From positions 1-62,156 of the forward strand of contig JAMPGV010000007.1 of NCBI GenBank assembly GCA_023663735.1: a stretch of DNA of 62,156 nucleotides. The letters run 5' to 3'. The DNA is from Muribaculum sp. GTDB taxonomy: Bacteria > Bacillota > Clostridia > Lachnospirales > Lachnospiraceae. A program made the position numbers and the translations under genes. How positions within the stretch are numbered: position 1 is the first letter of the stretch; each line of letters begins with the position of its first letter. Shown here piece after piece: positions 33,705 through 42,220 of this stretch. The notes below the pieces were generated by a model, which had not been told where the DNA came from, searched no databases, and worked only from the letters and a program-made list of their open reading frames with translations.

Positions 33705-35132
33705 ATGTATGACATGACCATAAGATTACAGACCAATCATGACAAATGCCTGTATGAACAGATTTATGAGCATATCCGGCAGGAGATCTGGGAGGGGAGG
33801 CTGCTCGCCGGAGAGCGTCTCCCCTCCACCCGTTCTCTGGCGGAGTATCTTCAGGTGGCCAGAAGTACCGTGGACTACGCCTATGACCAGCTACAGAGCG
33901 AAGGGTATATCGAGGCAAGACCTTACCGGGGATATTTTGTGTGTCCCATCGAGGAGCTGCTGGGGGTTGCGCCGGGATCGGAAAACTCTCCGGATGCATC
34001 AGGAGCCGCAAAGTCCTGCCAAGTCTGTGCGGGAGAAGCGGACGCGGGTGGGGAACGCTATGATTTTTCTCCCCATGGAATCGATATGTCGGGGTTTCCG
34101 TTCAGCGTGTGGAAGCGTATTCATAAAAATATTTTCAATGACGGAAACAGCGAACTCTTTGCCCGCGGGGAGCCGCAGGGAGATTATGACCTGCGGCTGA
34201 CGATCAGCCGGTATCTGCATTCGTCCAGAGGGGTGAACTGCGCGCCGGAACAGATTATCGTGGGGGCGGGAAACGATTATCTGCTGATGCTTTTGGAGAA
34301 GATTCTGGGGCGGAATGTGGGAATCGCCATGGAGAATCCCACCTATATGCGGACATGGAGAATTTTTGACTCTTTTGCCTATCGGGTGGCCGCGGTACCC
34401 ATGGACGAGAACGGGATGCGGGTGGACAAGCTGGAACGGACGCGGGCGAGGGTGGCCTATGTCATGCCCTCCCATCAGTTTCCCACGGGGACGGTGATGC
34501 CCATCGGGAGAAGGACGGAGCTGTTAAAGTGGGCGGACGGGGCGGAGGACCGCTATCTGATCGAGGACGATTACGACAGCGAATTCCGTTACCGGGGGAA
34601 ACCCATACCGTCGCTGCAGTCCTCGGACGAACACGGGAAGGTAATCTATGTCGGCACATTTTCCAAGGCTATCGCCCCGGCGATCCGCGTCAGTTACATG
34701 GTGCTGCCCAAGACGCTGTTGGAAGTCTACCGCAGGAACTGTTATTTTTATTCCTGCACGGTGTCCCGAATCGACCAGCGGGTGCTGAACGAGTTCATCC
34801 GGGACGGCTATTTCGAGAGGCATCTGAATAAGATGCGCAAAATTTACCGCGCAAAACATGATCTGCTGCTCGGGGAGCTTGCGGCCTTTGCGGGGCGGTT
34901 TGCCGTCTCCGGGGAACATGCGGGACTCCATCTGCTGCTTGCGGCGAAAGGAGAGTGTACCGAGCGGGACCTGCTGCAGCGGGCGGCGGAGCGGGACGTG
35001 AAAGTCTACGGGCTTTCCGAAAGCTGTGTGGAGGCCGTGGACGGACGGGCGACTGTGCTTCTGGGATTTGGCGCCATGGGGGAGGAAGCCATCAGAGAGG
35101 GAATCGCGAGATTAAAAGAAGCGTGGCTGTGA
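33705..35132 (+). CDS. MocR/PdxR-type GntR regulator with aminotransferase domain
   Basis: About 475 residues from the ATG at 33705 (GGAGGGG upstream); a start at 33678 adds nine residues with a poorer site. The N-terminal GntR winged helix (about 8-75: LYEQIYEHIRQEI, LPSTRSLAEYLQVARSTV) is fused to a fold-type I PLP aminotransferase domain (about 110-470). The PLP lysine lies in VGTFSKAIAPAIRVSY, with the Asp in EDDYDSEF. MocR proteins use PLP or an amino-compound adduct as effector, often controlling PLP synthesis (PdxR) or amino acid metabolism. No pdxST is next to it, so its regulon cannot be read here. A hairpin shared with the facing gene overlaps its stop. Confidence 0.9.
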   Translation: MYDMTIRLQTNHDKCLYEQIYEHIRQEIWEGRLLAGERLPSTRSLAEYLQVARSTVDYAYDQLQSEGYIEARPYRGYFVCPIEELLGVAPGSENSPDASGAAKSCQVCAGEADAGGERYDFSPHGIDMSGFPFSVWKRIHKNIFNDGNSELFARGEPQGDYDLRLTISRYLHSSRGVNCAPEQIIVGAGNDYLLMLLEKILGRNVGIAMENPTYMRTWRIFDSFAYRVAAVPMDENGMRVDKLERTRARVAYVMPSHQFPTGTVMPIGRRTELLKWADGAEDRYLIEDDYDSEFRYRGKPIPSLQSSDEHGKVIYVGTFSKAIAPAIRVSYMVLPKTLLEVYRRNCYFYSCTVSRIDQRVLNEFIRDGYFERHLNKMRKIYRAKHDLLLGELAAFAGRFAVSGEHAGLHLLLAAKGECTERDLLQRAAERDVKVYGLSESCVEAVDGRATVLLGFGAMGEEAIREGIARLKEAWL

Positions 35133-35141
35133 CCACGCTTC
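35118..35141. terminator. Hairpin at the end of the MocR gene; terminator for the minus-strand gene
   Basis: GAAGCGTGG (35118-35126) and CCACGCTTC (35133-35141). On the minus strand it is followed by TTTT, so it best terminates the 35570-35178 gene; the stem includes the MocR gene's last codons. Confidence 0.7.
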
Positions 35142-35177
35142 CGGAATGGAGCCTCTTAATTTGAACTTTGATAACCG

Positions 35178-35570
35178 TTATTTTTTGTCCGCGTCATCGT
35201 CGTCGAAAAACTCTTCGGAGGATTCCTCTTCGGCGGGAGCGTCTTCGTCAAAGAAGTCCTCGACGGCCTCTTTCACCTCGTTGGCCGCGGTCTGTGCGGT
35301 CTGGGCAATTTGCTCGGAGAGAGGCGTGAAAGAACTGTCGTCCCCGGACTGCGCCTGCCCGGACGTCTCTTCGGCGGGTGCGCCCTCATGGTTCAAAGGC
35401 ACATAAGTACGGGAATTGTCATCCTCCACATCCTCGCTGAAATCGTCGTAATCGTCATCTGATTCGTCCATCAGTTCAGAATCCTTTTTCTGCATATAAT
35501 AGTAGGCGGCAGCACCGGCAGCTCCGATCGCTGCGGTGAATAACAGGAATTTACCAAATTTTTTTGCCAT
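35178..35570 (-). CDS. Small single-TM acidic protein of unknown function
   Basis: 130 residues starting MAKKFGKF at 35570, which has GGAG six bases upstream; the ATG six bases earlier abuts that site. A basic N-terminus and one TM helix (about 7-26, FLLFTAAIGAAGAAAYYY) are followed by a strongly acidic, low-complexity tail (DESDDDYDDFSEDVEDD; EDFFDEDAPAEEESSEEFFD) with an Ala/Gln-rich helix between. This layout resembles the YtxH-like and other small stress-type membrane proteins of Firmicutes, but no motif secures a family. It stands alone between two regulators. Confidence 0.75.
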   Translation of the reverse strand: MAKKFGKFLLFTAAIGAAGAAAYYYMQKKDSELMDESDDDYDDFSEDVEDDNSRTYVPLNHEGAPAEETSGQAQSGDDSSFTPLSEQIAQTAQTAANEVKEAVEDFFDEDAPAEEESSEEFFDDDDADKK

Positions 35571-35691
35571 GTGCATCTCCTTTCCAATGAATTCCAGATT
35601 GATATCTCTATATTAATACTATTTTGTGAAATTGAAAAGAGAATATGTGTAAATTTTTAAAAATTTCATTTTTGAGACGGAGGATTTGCGG

Positions 35692-35720
35692 TTGAAAGCT
35701 GTCTCCGAGTATGATACACT
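35692..35720 (+). promoter_or_regulatory. Promoter of the TetR gene
   Basis: TTGAAA (35692-35697), 17 bases, TACACT (35715-35720), about 45 bases before the ATG at 35764. Confidence 0.6.
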
Positions 35721-35763
35721 AGAAAGGCGCGGCGGAAATCCCGTGAGAACGGAGTACAGACAG

Positions 35764-36363
35764 ATGAACGGCAAGTTTTTCGACTTAAAGAAAGAAAAAC
35801 AGGATAGAATGATCAATGCGGCCTTGAAGCTGTTTGCGCTGCACGGCTACCGCCATGCGAGTACGGACGACATTGTCCGGGAGGCCGGCATCAGCAAGGG
35901 GCTGTTGTTCCATTATTTTGAGAGCAAGCTGGGAACCTATACGTTTGTCTATGACTACAGTGTGCGCTATATGATTCTGGAGCTGGGAAATATTCCCGCG
36001 GAGGAGACGGATCTGTTCGAGATCGTCAAACAGATCGAGGCGGCGCAGATGCGCGCTATGAAGGGATATCCCTATATGCAGCAGTTTTTAAACCGCTCCA
36101 TGTCGGAAGATGTGAGCGAGGCGCTGATCGCCATTGAGGAGAAGCGCAATCTCCTGCTTGACGCCTACGACGCCCTCTACAGCCGGGCGGATTACACGAG
36201 CCTGCCTGCGGATGTGCCGGGCGAGAAACTGCGTCAGGTGATGGAATACATCGTCAAGGGACTGATGACGGAACGTTTTCAAGACGCCTCTTTCCAGCCC
36301 GATATGCTGTACCGGGAGATCTGCGATTATCTGGAAATGATGCGCAGACTGGTCTGTCGGTAG
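35764..36363 (+). CDS. TetR/AcrR-family transcriptional regulator
   Basis: 199 residues from the ATG at 35764 (GGAG about ten bases upstream); the longer frame from 35686 overlaps the promoter. The TetR DNA-binding domain is clear (about 12-58): KQDRMINAALKLFALHGY, STDDIVREAGISKGLLFHYF. The C-terminal helical ligand domain has no recognisable specificity. An inverted repeat at 37280-37301, near the promoter of the MBOAT gene, is a candidate TetR-type operator, but a link to this protein is only positional. It converges on the DUF6062-like gene. Confidence 0.9.
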   Translation: MNGKFFDLKKEKQDRMINAALKLFALHGYRHASTDDIVREAGISKGLLFHYFESKLGTYTFVYDYSVRYMILELGNIPAEETDLFEIVKQIEAAQMRAMKGYPYMQQFLNRSMSEDVSEALIAIEEKRNLLLDAYDALYSRADYTSLPADVPGEKLRQVMEYIVKGLMTERFQDASFQPDMLYREICDYLEMMRRLVCR

Positions 36364-36374
36364 CGTTTTCGCTT

Positions 36375-37136
36375 TTATTTCTGCATTTTATAGTCGGGGT
36401 CGGCGGGATAGCCACCCTTTAATTTCTGCATCCCGCGCTGGATGGCGTCTTTAGAATTTTTCCAGTCGGCGTCCTTGTTGCGGTAGTCGAATTTTTCCAC
36501 CATCCATGCCACGTCTTCCGCCACGCGGCTCATATTTTCCTCCATCAGCGCAAACACCATCCGGTAAAAGGGTTCTTTTTCCTTGTCGGAAAGTTTCCTG
36601 TCCGCCGCATCGCACAGGTCGCCGAAATGGGGCAGGCAGAACCCTTTGCTCTTTTGGATTTTTTCCCGGAATTCCCCGTCGTTTTTGTAGAGATAGAAAA
36701 AGGTGTCCATATAACGCTCATAAGTCTCGGCGTAATGGCTGCAGATATAGCAGGACGCCTCCTTTTCGCGCACCCACATGCTGACCGCGTTGGACTCGCC
36801 GGGGGATTTCATCAGCTTATTCTTGAGGGAAGACCTGCCGGGTTTGAAGTCTGCAAATTTCCCCTTCATTTCCGCGATCATGCGCATATAGTGCGTCTTT
36901 AAAATCCAGGCGTTTCCCAGCGTGTTCCCGTAGTCGAACATTTTCCGGAAATGGTTCCGGCAAAAGCCCGCCCGGTCGGTCATGTCCCGGATATCCGCCT
37001 CCATATAAGAGGAGCCGCTGCCCAGCACAAAATCCAGAAGATCCTGCTCAATGCTGCGCTCGATAAAACAGAAAGGGCATTCCTCCTGCGCATTCACGGC
37101 GTCGTTTAAGGGAATGGTGTAAAGCTGTTCTTTCAT
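36375..37136 (-). CDS. Cys-rich DUF6062-like protein
   Basis: 253 residues, start MKEQLYTIP at 37136 with GGAAAGGA upstream; a longer frame to 37220 has no family-like extension. Two repeats of a Cys/His pattern are visible: CPFC (about residue 20) with CRNHF (about 56), and CYIC (about 130) with CLPHF (about 168). This CxxC plus CxxH arrangement looks like two zinc or Fe-S sites. I associate it with DUF6062, common in Clostridia, from memory. No function is established. It is transcribed away from the MBOAT gene. Confidence 0.8.
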   Translation of the reverse strand: MKEQLYTIPLNDAVNAQEECPFCFIERSIEQDLLDFVLGSGSSYMEADIRDMTDRAGFCRNHFRKMFDYGNTLGNAWILKTHYMRMIAEMKGKFADFKPGRSSLKNKLMKSPGESNAVSMWVREKEASCYICSHYAETYERYMDTFFYLYKNDGEFREKIQKSKGFCLPHFGDLCDAADRKLSDKEKEPFYRMVFALMEENMSRVAEDVAWMVEKFDYRNKDADWKNSKDAIQRGMQKLKGGYPADPDYKMQK

Positions 37137-37279
37137 CTGGGATCCTTTCCGGCTTCCGCCTTGTCCGTGTGGTCTTTGTCTGACTCTTATTTTACTGCAA
37201 AACATAAATCTTGGCAACATTACATAAATATTACAGGTTTGTAACGATTTGTATTATAAAATTAAGAAAAATTTTGTTG

Positions 37280-37308
37280 TATCTTGTCGAAATACAAGAT
37301 AGTATAAT
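37280..37308 (+). promoter_or_regulatory. Inverted-repeat operator and -10 of the MBOAT-SGNH genes
   Basis: TATCTTGT (37280-37287), six bases, ACAAGATA (37294-37301): a perfect 8-bp inverted repeat ending one base before TATAAT (37303-37308). It covers the spacer and likely -35 position, as a repressor site would. Confidence 0.6.
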
Positions 37309-37340
37309 AGGCAGAGACAAAAAGAAAGATGTGATTATTC

Positions 37341-38771
37341 TTGGTATTCAGCAGCGTGGAATTTCTGCTCTATTTCCTCCCGCTCTTCTTCATTTTGTAT
37401 GGCCTGACTCCTGACAGATGCAAAAATTTTACGCTTCTTGTGGGAAGCCTTGTTTTCTATACGCTGGGCGAACCGCGGTATCTGGCGCTTTTGCTGGGAT
37501 CCGTTCTGGTAAATTATGGGATCGGCAGGCTGCTCGGGAAGCGGGCGGGATATCGAGAGCAGTATAAAAATAGAAACAGTAAAAAGAATAGGGCAAGATA
37601 CAAAAATTATATCGGATGGCTCAAGGTGTTGATGATTCTGGCGGTGGCGGGGAACGTGGGCGTCCTGCTGGTCTTTAAGACGGCCGGGGAAGGAGAGACG
37701 CTGCCGCTGGGCGTGAGTTTTTACACGTTTCAGATCTTGTCGTATCTGCTGGACGTCTATCGGGGAGAGATTCCGGCGGAGCATTCCCTGATCAAAACGG
37801 CGACTTATGTGGTCATGTTTCCACAGCTGGTCTCCGGGCCGATCATAAAGTATGGGGAAGTGGAGGCGGCGCTGTCCAAACGGCGGATGACTTGGCGCAG
37901 CCTCCAGAGCGGACTGAAGCTGTTCACGCTGGGGCTTGCGGCGAAAGTGCTTTTGGCGGACCGGATAGGGCTTTTGTGGAACGATGTGCAGGTGCGCGGT
38001 TTCGAGAGCATTTCCACCCCGCTGGCGTGGCTGGGCGCTCTGGCCTATTCGATGAAAATTTATTTTGATTTTGCCGGATATTCCCTTATGGCCATGGGGC
38101 TGGGAGCCATGATGGGCTTTTCCCTGCCCGAGAATTTCAAGACGCCCTACATGGCGAAGTCCGTGCGGGATTTCTACCGCAGATGGCATGTGACGCTGGG
38201 ACGGTGGTTCCGCAATTATGTCTACATTCCGTTGGGCGGAAACCGCAGAGGAGAGCTGTGTACGGTGCGGAATCTCCTGATCGTCTGGGCGCTGACCGGA
38301 CTGTGGCATGGAGGCCGGGGCAATTTTCTGATCTGGGGGATTCTGCTTTGGGGGATCATTGTGCTGGAACGGCAGATAGAACGGTTTCTGGAGAACCGTT
38401 CCACCGGCGGAAAAAAAGTGTGGAAACGGATGCGGATTCTGCCCCGTCTTTATCTGTGGGCGGTGATTCCGGTGACTTGGATGTGTTTTGCCATCACGGA
38501 TGTGCCGGAGCTTTTCGTCTATCTGGGGAGGATGTTCGGAGCGGCGCCCGGGGCGGTCGTTCTGCGGAATGACTGGCTTGCCGCGCTGCAAAGCTACGGA
38601 GCGCTCTTTGCGGTCTGCTTCGCCGCCTGTACGCCTTTGGTGAAAAGAATTTTCCGCAGATGGAAGGACAGCATGGCGGGAAATGTGATTCTGGCGGCTC
38701 TGTTCTGGATCTGTGTGTGGCGCGTTTTGGTGGAGGGGAACAACCCGTTTATGTACTATTCTAGTTTTTAA
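37341..38771 (+). CDS. MBOAT-family O-acyltransferase (AlgI/DltB-like)
   Basis: 476 residues starting at a TTG at 37341; no ATG in frame gives a full family N-terminus (VFSSVEFLLYFLPLFFILYGL). About ten TM helices. AlgI-type signatures: LPLGVSFYTFQILSYLLDVYRGEI, FPQLVSGPIIKY, and the catalytic His in ALTGLWHGG (about residue 316), preceded by DFYRRWHVTLGRWFRNYVYIPLGG. These enzymes pass acetyl groups across the membrane to an extracellular SGNH partner that acetylates polysaccharide, and such a partner is the next gene (18 bases on). The target polymer is not indicated. Confidence 0.93.
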   Translation: MVFSSVEFLLYFLPLFFILYGLTPDRCKNFTLLVGSLVFYTLGEPRYLALLLGSVLVNYGIGRLLGKRAGYREQYKNRNSKKNRARYKNYIGWLKVLMILAVAGNVGVLLVFKTAGEGETLPLGVSFYTFQILSYLLDVYRGEIPAEHSLIKTATYVVMFPQLVSGPIIKYGEVEAALSKRRMTWRSLQSGLKLFTLGLAAKVLLADRIGLLWNDVQVRGFESISTPLAWLGALAYSMKIYFDFAGYSLMAMGLGAMMGFSLPENFKTPYMAKSVRDFYRRWHVTLGRWFRNYVYIPLGGNRRGELCTVRNLLIVWALTGLWHGGRGNFLIWGILLWGIIVLERQIERFLENRSTGGKKVWKRMRILPRLYLWAVIPVTWMCFAITDVPELFVYLGRMFGAAPGAVVLRNDWLAALQSYGALFAVCFAACTPLVKRIFRRWKDSMAGNVILAALFWICVWRVLVEGNNPFMYYSSF

Positions 38772-38789
38772 GGAAAGTTTTGCGGCGAA

Positions 38790-39818
38790 GTGTTTGGAGG
38801 GATTGTCACGGATACGGGATTGATACAAAATAGAATCAGTAGAATCAATAGAATCAGCGGACGGTACCGGGTGGGAAGCTACCCGGTTCTTCTGGCGGTG
38901 TTCGGCTGCGTCTGCCTGACGGCCACAGGCAGCTGGCAGGTTTATACGGAACCGATTGAGCGCGGCGCGGCGAAGATTTGGCAGCTGGCGGTGGAAGGAT
39001 GGGAACTGCCGCCTGAAAGCGGAGGCTTGGCCGCGGAGGAAGGAACTCAGATAAAAGATCAGATGAGCGGTCAAAATCCGATAGAGATTTCCGGGCAGAC
39101 GCCCGAAAATGCGGTCGGAGCCTCAGACGGCGCAGGCCGGGAAGAGAGCGCGCCGGAAGGCGGAAACGGCGGTGGAGAGGCCGGGGAGGATCCGCAGACG
39201 TACCCGCGGGAGCCGGTTTATTATGAAGTGGAGGACAGTTATTTTGCCGACGCGGTTTTTATCGGGGATTCCCGCACAGTGGGGCTGTATGAGTACGGCG
39301 GCCTTGAGGAGATCAGCGACTTTTACGCTTCCACGGGGCTGACCGTGTATAAATTGTTTACGGATAAAATTGTGGCGGCGCCGGGGCAGAAGAAAAAGAT
39401 CACGGTGGAGGAAGCGCTGACACAGCGGCAGTTTGCCAAGATCTATCTTATGATCGGCATCAACGAGATGGGAACCGGCACGGTGGAGAGTTTTCTGGCA
39501 AAATATGCGGAGTGCGTGGAGCAGCTTAGGGAACTGCAGCCGGACGCGGTGATCTGTCTGCAGAGCATTATGCGGGTGACGCAAGAGCGCTCCGAACAGG
39601 GCGACTATATCACCAATGAGGGAATTGACGCGCGCAACGAAGGGATCGCGGCCATGGCAGACAATGAACATGTCTTTTATCTGGACGTCAATCAGGCGGT
39701 GTGCGACGAGACGGATGCGCTGACGGCGGATTATACCCACGACGGCGTCCATCTGAAAGCGCAGTATATCGCGCTCTGGAAAGCGTATTTGGAGAGCCAT
39801 GCGGTGACGCCGGAGTAG
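38790..39818 (+). CDS. Membrane-anchored SGNH/GDSL-type hydrolase, partner of the MBOAT protein
   Basis: 342 residues from a GTG at 38790 (AAGGAAAG upstream). One TM helix (about 32-50, VLLAVFGCVCLTATGSW) anchors it. A long Gly/Glu/Pro-rich linker (about 75-140) leads to an SGNH domain: block I FIGDSRTVGLYE (about 157, Ser nucleophile), the block III-like MIGINEMGTG, and the terminal Asp-x-x-His in THDGVHL (about 317). Such proteins take acetyl from the MBOAT partner and place it on extracellular glycans. The catalytic Ser, Asp and His are all visible. Co-transcription with the MBOAT gene is likely. Confidence 0.85.
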   Translation: MFGGIVTDTGLIQNRISRINRISGRYRVGSYPVLLAVFGCVCLTATGSWQVYTEPIERGAAKIWQLAVEGWELPPESGGLAAEEGTQIKDQMSGQNPIEISGQTPENAVGASDGAGREESAPEGGNGGGEAGEDPQTYPREPVYYEVEDSYFADAVFIGDSRTVGLYEYGGLEEISDFYASTGLTVYKLFTDKIVAAPGQKKKITVEEALTQRQFAKIYLMIGINEMGTGTVESFLAKYAECVEQLRELQPDAVICLQSIMRVTQERSEQGDYITNEGIDARNEGIAAMADNEHVFYLDVNQAVCDETDALTADYTHDGVHLKAQYIALWKAYLESHAVTPE

Positions 39819-39878
39819 GGAGCGGTTGAGAAGGAATCGTTTTTCACAAGGACTCTTTATCAAAGATTTGGAAAACTA

Positions 39879-39907
39879 TTGCCTGTCATCCGCAAAATCG
39901 GTATAAT
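39879..39907 (+). promoter_or_regulatory. Promoter of the pectin cluster
   Basis: TTGCCT (39879-39884), 17 bases, TATAAT (39902-39907), about 75 bases before the ATG at 39983. Confidence 0.7.
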
Positions 39908-39982
39908 GTCTATAGAAGAAAATGCGGGAAGGTGATGGCGTTTCGCAGACGCCCAAAAACAAAAAAGAGTGAGGTATGAGCG

Positions 39983-40504
39983 ATGGAGCTGAAGGAGAAA
40001 CTGCAAAAGGCTTTAGAGGCCGTGGAAAACGGCGATGCTGCAGCGGCGGGGGAGGCTGTGGCAGATTTGAAGGCGTTGCCCAGAACGGCGGAGGGGATTT
40101 TTGACCTGACGTGCGTGGACGGGGACATATGGAGCGCGGCGGGGCTTGCCTATCCGGTGTATGTGGCGTATGAGACGCTCTGTAACAAGAAAGAGGGGTA
40201 TCCCGACCTGATCGCGCAGATGCGCGTGTGGAACGGGATGCTGCAGGCGGACTATTCTTTTGGACATGCGGCCAAGGCGGCGGATCTGTGGATCCATACG
40301 CTGCAGTACATGAGTCCCGAGATCTACGAGTATTACAGGGAGCTGATGGATCTTTTCAAGGCCAATGTGCGGGAGACGCTGGCGAAGTTTTACGATACGA
40401 ATGCCGCCAAAGACGCTGCGGACGCCGAGTTGTTCAAGGCGGCGGTGCTGCAGGCCTGCGCGGCGGACATTCTGCTGGCCGAAAAATACGAGAAGAGAGT
40501 GTAA
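39983..40504 (+). CDS. Unassigned protein at the head of the pectin cluster (weak GH88/GH105 resemblance)
   Basis: 173 residues, start ATG 39983 (GAGGTATGAG upstream). Soluble and helical, without signal peptide. The stretch 'AGLAYPVYVAYETLCNKK' with 'GYPDLIAQMRVW' recalls the active-site helix of GH88/GH105 unsaturated uronyl hydrolases, where a catalytic Asp precedes a Q/xPF-YxxYE block. However, the protein is only half that family's length and the toroid is incomplete. It is 24 bases before the GH28 gene in one operon, so a role in uronide handling is likely by context. It may be a shrunken GH105-like protein or simply a different family. Confidence 0.6.
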   Translation: MELKEKLQKALEAVENGDAAAAGEAVADLKALPRTAEGIFDLTCVDGDIWSAAGLAYPVYVAYETLCNKKEGYPDLIAQMRVWNGMLQADYSFGHAAKAADLWIHTLQYMSPEIYEYYRELMDLFKANVRETLAKFYDTNAAKDAADAELFKAAVLQACAADILLAEKYEKRV

Positions 40505-40527
40505 AAATAGAATAGGAGACGGAGCAT

Positions 40528-42108
40528 ATGGAGATCAAGCAGATTATGAGCACCGCCCGAAGCGCGACCATCGAGATTGCAGACGGCGGCAGACATTTTA
40601 CGAAAAAACCTTATGTGGTGTATGTAAACGGTGAGAGCCACGGTGTAACCGACAGGACGATCACCTCTTTATTTGATTTGGTTCCCGATACCAAGCAGGT
40701 GGTGGAGGTATTCTCCTGTGCGGACGAAGCCGCAGGCACAAAGGGAGAGAAGCTGGGGGAACTCTGTTTCAAGACCGCATATGAGTTCGTCACGTTGAAT
40801 GTGAGGAAATTCGGCGCAAAAGGCGACGGAGAGCATGACGACACGCATTTTATTCAGTCGGCGATCATGGCATGTCCCGAGAACAGCAGAGTGTATGTTC
40901 CTGCGGGGACCTATCGGATCACCAGTCTGTTCTTAAAGAGCCATATCAGGCTGGAGCTGGCGGAAGGGGCGGAGCTTCTGGCGTTCACGGATCGCACCAA
41001 GTTCCCCACGTTCCCCGCTATGATCGAGAGCTACGACGAGACGGACGAGTACAATCTGGGTACCTGGGAGGGAAATCCGCTTCCCATGTTTTCCGGCATC
41101 ATCTGCGGAATCGGCGTGGAGGATGTGGTGATTTACGGGCGGGGTACCATCAACGGAAACGCGTCGAAGGAGAACTGGTGGCACAATCCCAAAGTGATGA
41201 ACATTGCGTTCAGGCCGCGTCTGTTCTTCATCAGCGGCTGTCGGGATATCACGTTGCAGGGTGTGAAATTCTGTAATTCCCCCTCTTGGACGCTGCATCC
41301 GTATTTCAGCGACAATCTGCGTTTTATCGGCCTTACGGTGCAGAATCCTTCCGACTCGCCCAACACCGACGGACTGGATCCCGAGTCCTGCAAAAACGTG
41401 GAGATCACGGGTGTGCGGTTTTCGCTGGGCGACGACTGTATCGCCGTCAAGAGCGGGAAAATTTATATGGGCAGAAAGCACAAGACGCCCTCCGAGAACA
41501 TCCGGATCCGCCAGTGCCTCATGGAGAACGGACACGGCGCGGTGACGTTAGGGAGCGAGATGGCGGGCGGCGTGGTGAATCTGACCGTGGAGGATTGCAT
41601 TTTCCGCCACACGGACAGGGGACTGCGGATCAAGACCCGCAGAGGCCGGGGAAAAGATGCGATTTTGAGCAATATTACGTTCCGCAATCTGACGCTGGAT
41701 CATGTGATGACGCCCCTCGTGGTGAATGCGTTCTATTTCTGTGATCCGGACGGAAAGACCCGGTATGTCCAGTCCAGAGAGCCGTATCCCGTGGACGACC
41801 GCACGCCGGCGATCAAGAAGATGGTGTTTGAAAATATGGAATGCACCAACTGCCATGTGGCGGCAGGGTACTTCGACGGTCTGCCCGAGGCGAAGATCGA
41901 GGAGATCTATATGAAAAATATCTCCATCAGCTATGCGGAGGACGCCAAGTGCGATGTACCCGCCATGTCCGAAGGGGTGGAGAAGAGCAGCAAACGCGGA
42001 CTTTTCGCCAGAAACGTGTCCAGACTGACGCTGGACAATGTAAAGATTACCGGACAGACAGGAGAGGCCTATGAATTCGAGGGCGTGGACGATCTGGAAC
42101 AACTATAA
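40528..42108 (+). CDS. GH28 polygalacturonase, cytoplasmic exo-type
   Basis: 526 residues, start ATG 40528 behind GGAGACGGAGC. An N-terminal beta domain (about 1-90) precedes the right-handed beta-helix, which opens with NVRKFGAKGDGEHDDT. All GH28 catalytic motifs are there: NTDGLD (about residue 289), GDDC (about 311), GHGAVTLGSEMAGG (about 337) and RIKTRRGRG (about 369). The N-terminal domain and the GHGxxxGSE pattern fit exo-acting members. There is no signal peptide or TM, so it should act in the cytoplasm on imported (oligo)galacturonides, releasing galacturonate for UxaC. Confidence 0.93.
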   Translation: MEIKQIMSTARSATIEIADGGRHFTKKPYVVYVNGESHGVTDRTITSLFDLVPDTKQVVEVFSCADEAAGTKGEKLGELCFKTAYEFVTLNVRKFGAKGDGEHDDTHFIQSAIMACPENSRVYVPAGTYRITSLFLKSHIRLELAEGAELLAFTDRTKFPTFPAMIESYDETDEYNLGTWEGNPLPMFSGIICGIGVEDVVIYGRGTINGNASKENWWHNPKVMNIAFRPRLFFISGCRDITLQGVKFCNSPSWTLHPYFSDNLRFIGLTVQNPSDSPNTDGLDPESCKNVEITGVRFSLGDDCIAVKSGKIYMGRKHKTPSENIRIRQCLMENGHGAVTLGSEMAGGVVNLTVEDCIFRHTDRGLRIKTRRGRGKDAILSNITFRNLTLDHVMTPLVVNAFYFCDPDGKTRYVQSREPYPVDDRTPAIKKMVFENMECTNCHVAAGYFDGLPEAKIEEIYMKNISISYAEDAKCDVPAMSEGVEKSSKRGLFARNVSRLTLDNVKITGQTGEAYEFEGVDDLEQL

Positions 42109-42220
42109 AATCAGCGTGGAATTTGCCGCCGATTGAGACGGCGCAACCGGAAGGTTGGATAAAAATGCGTATTCAACCGTAGATATGAAGGCGCGCCGCA
42201 GCGCGCAGATAGGAATTCAT

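Noticed and set aside
37335-39074. Minus-strand open frame opposite MBOAT-SGNH
   Set aside because: Shadow of two well-recognised plus-strand genes; the translation is basic low-complexity text with no domain.
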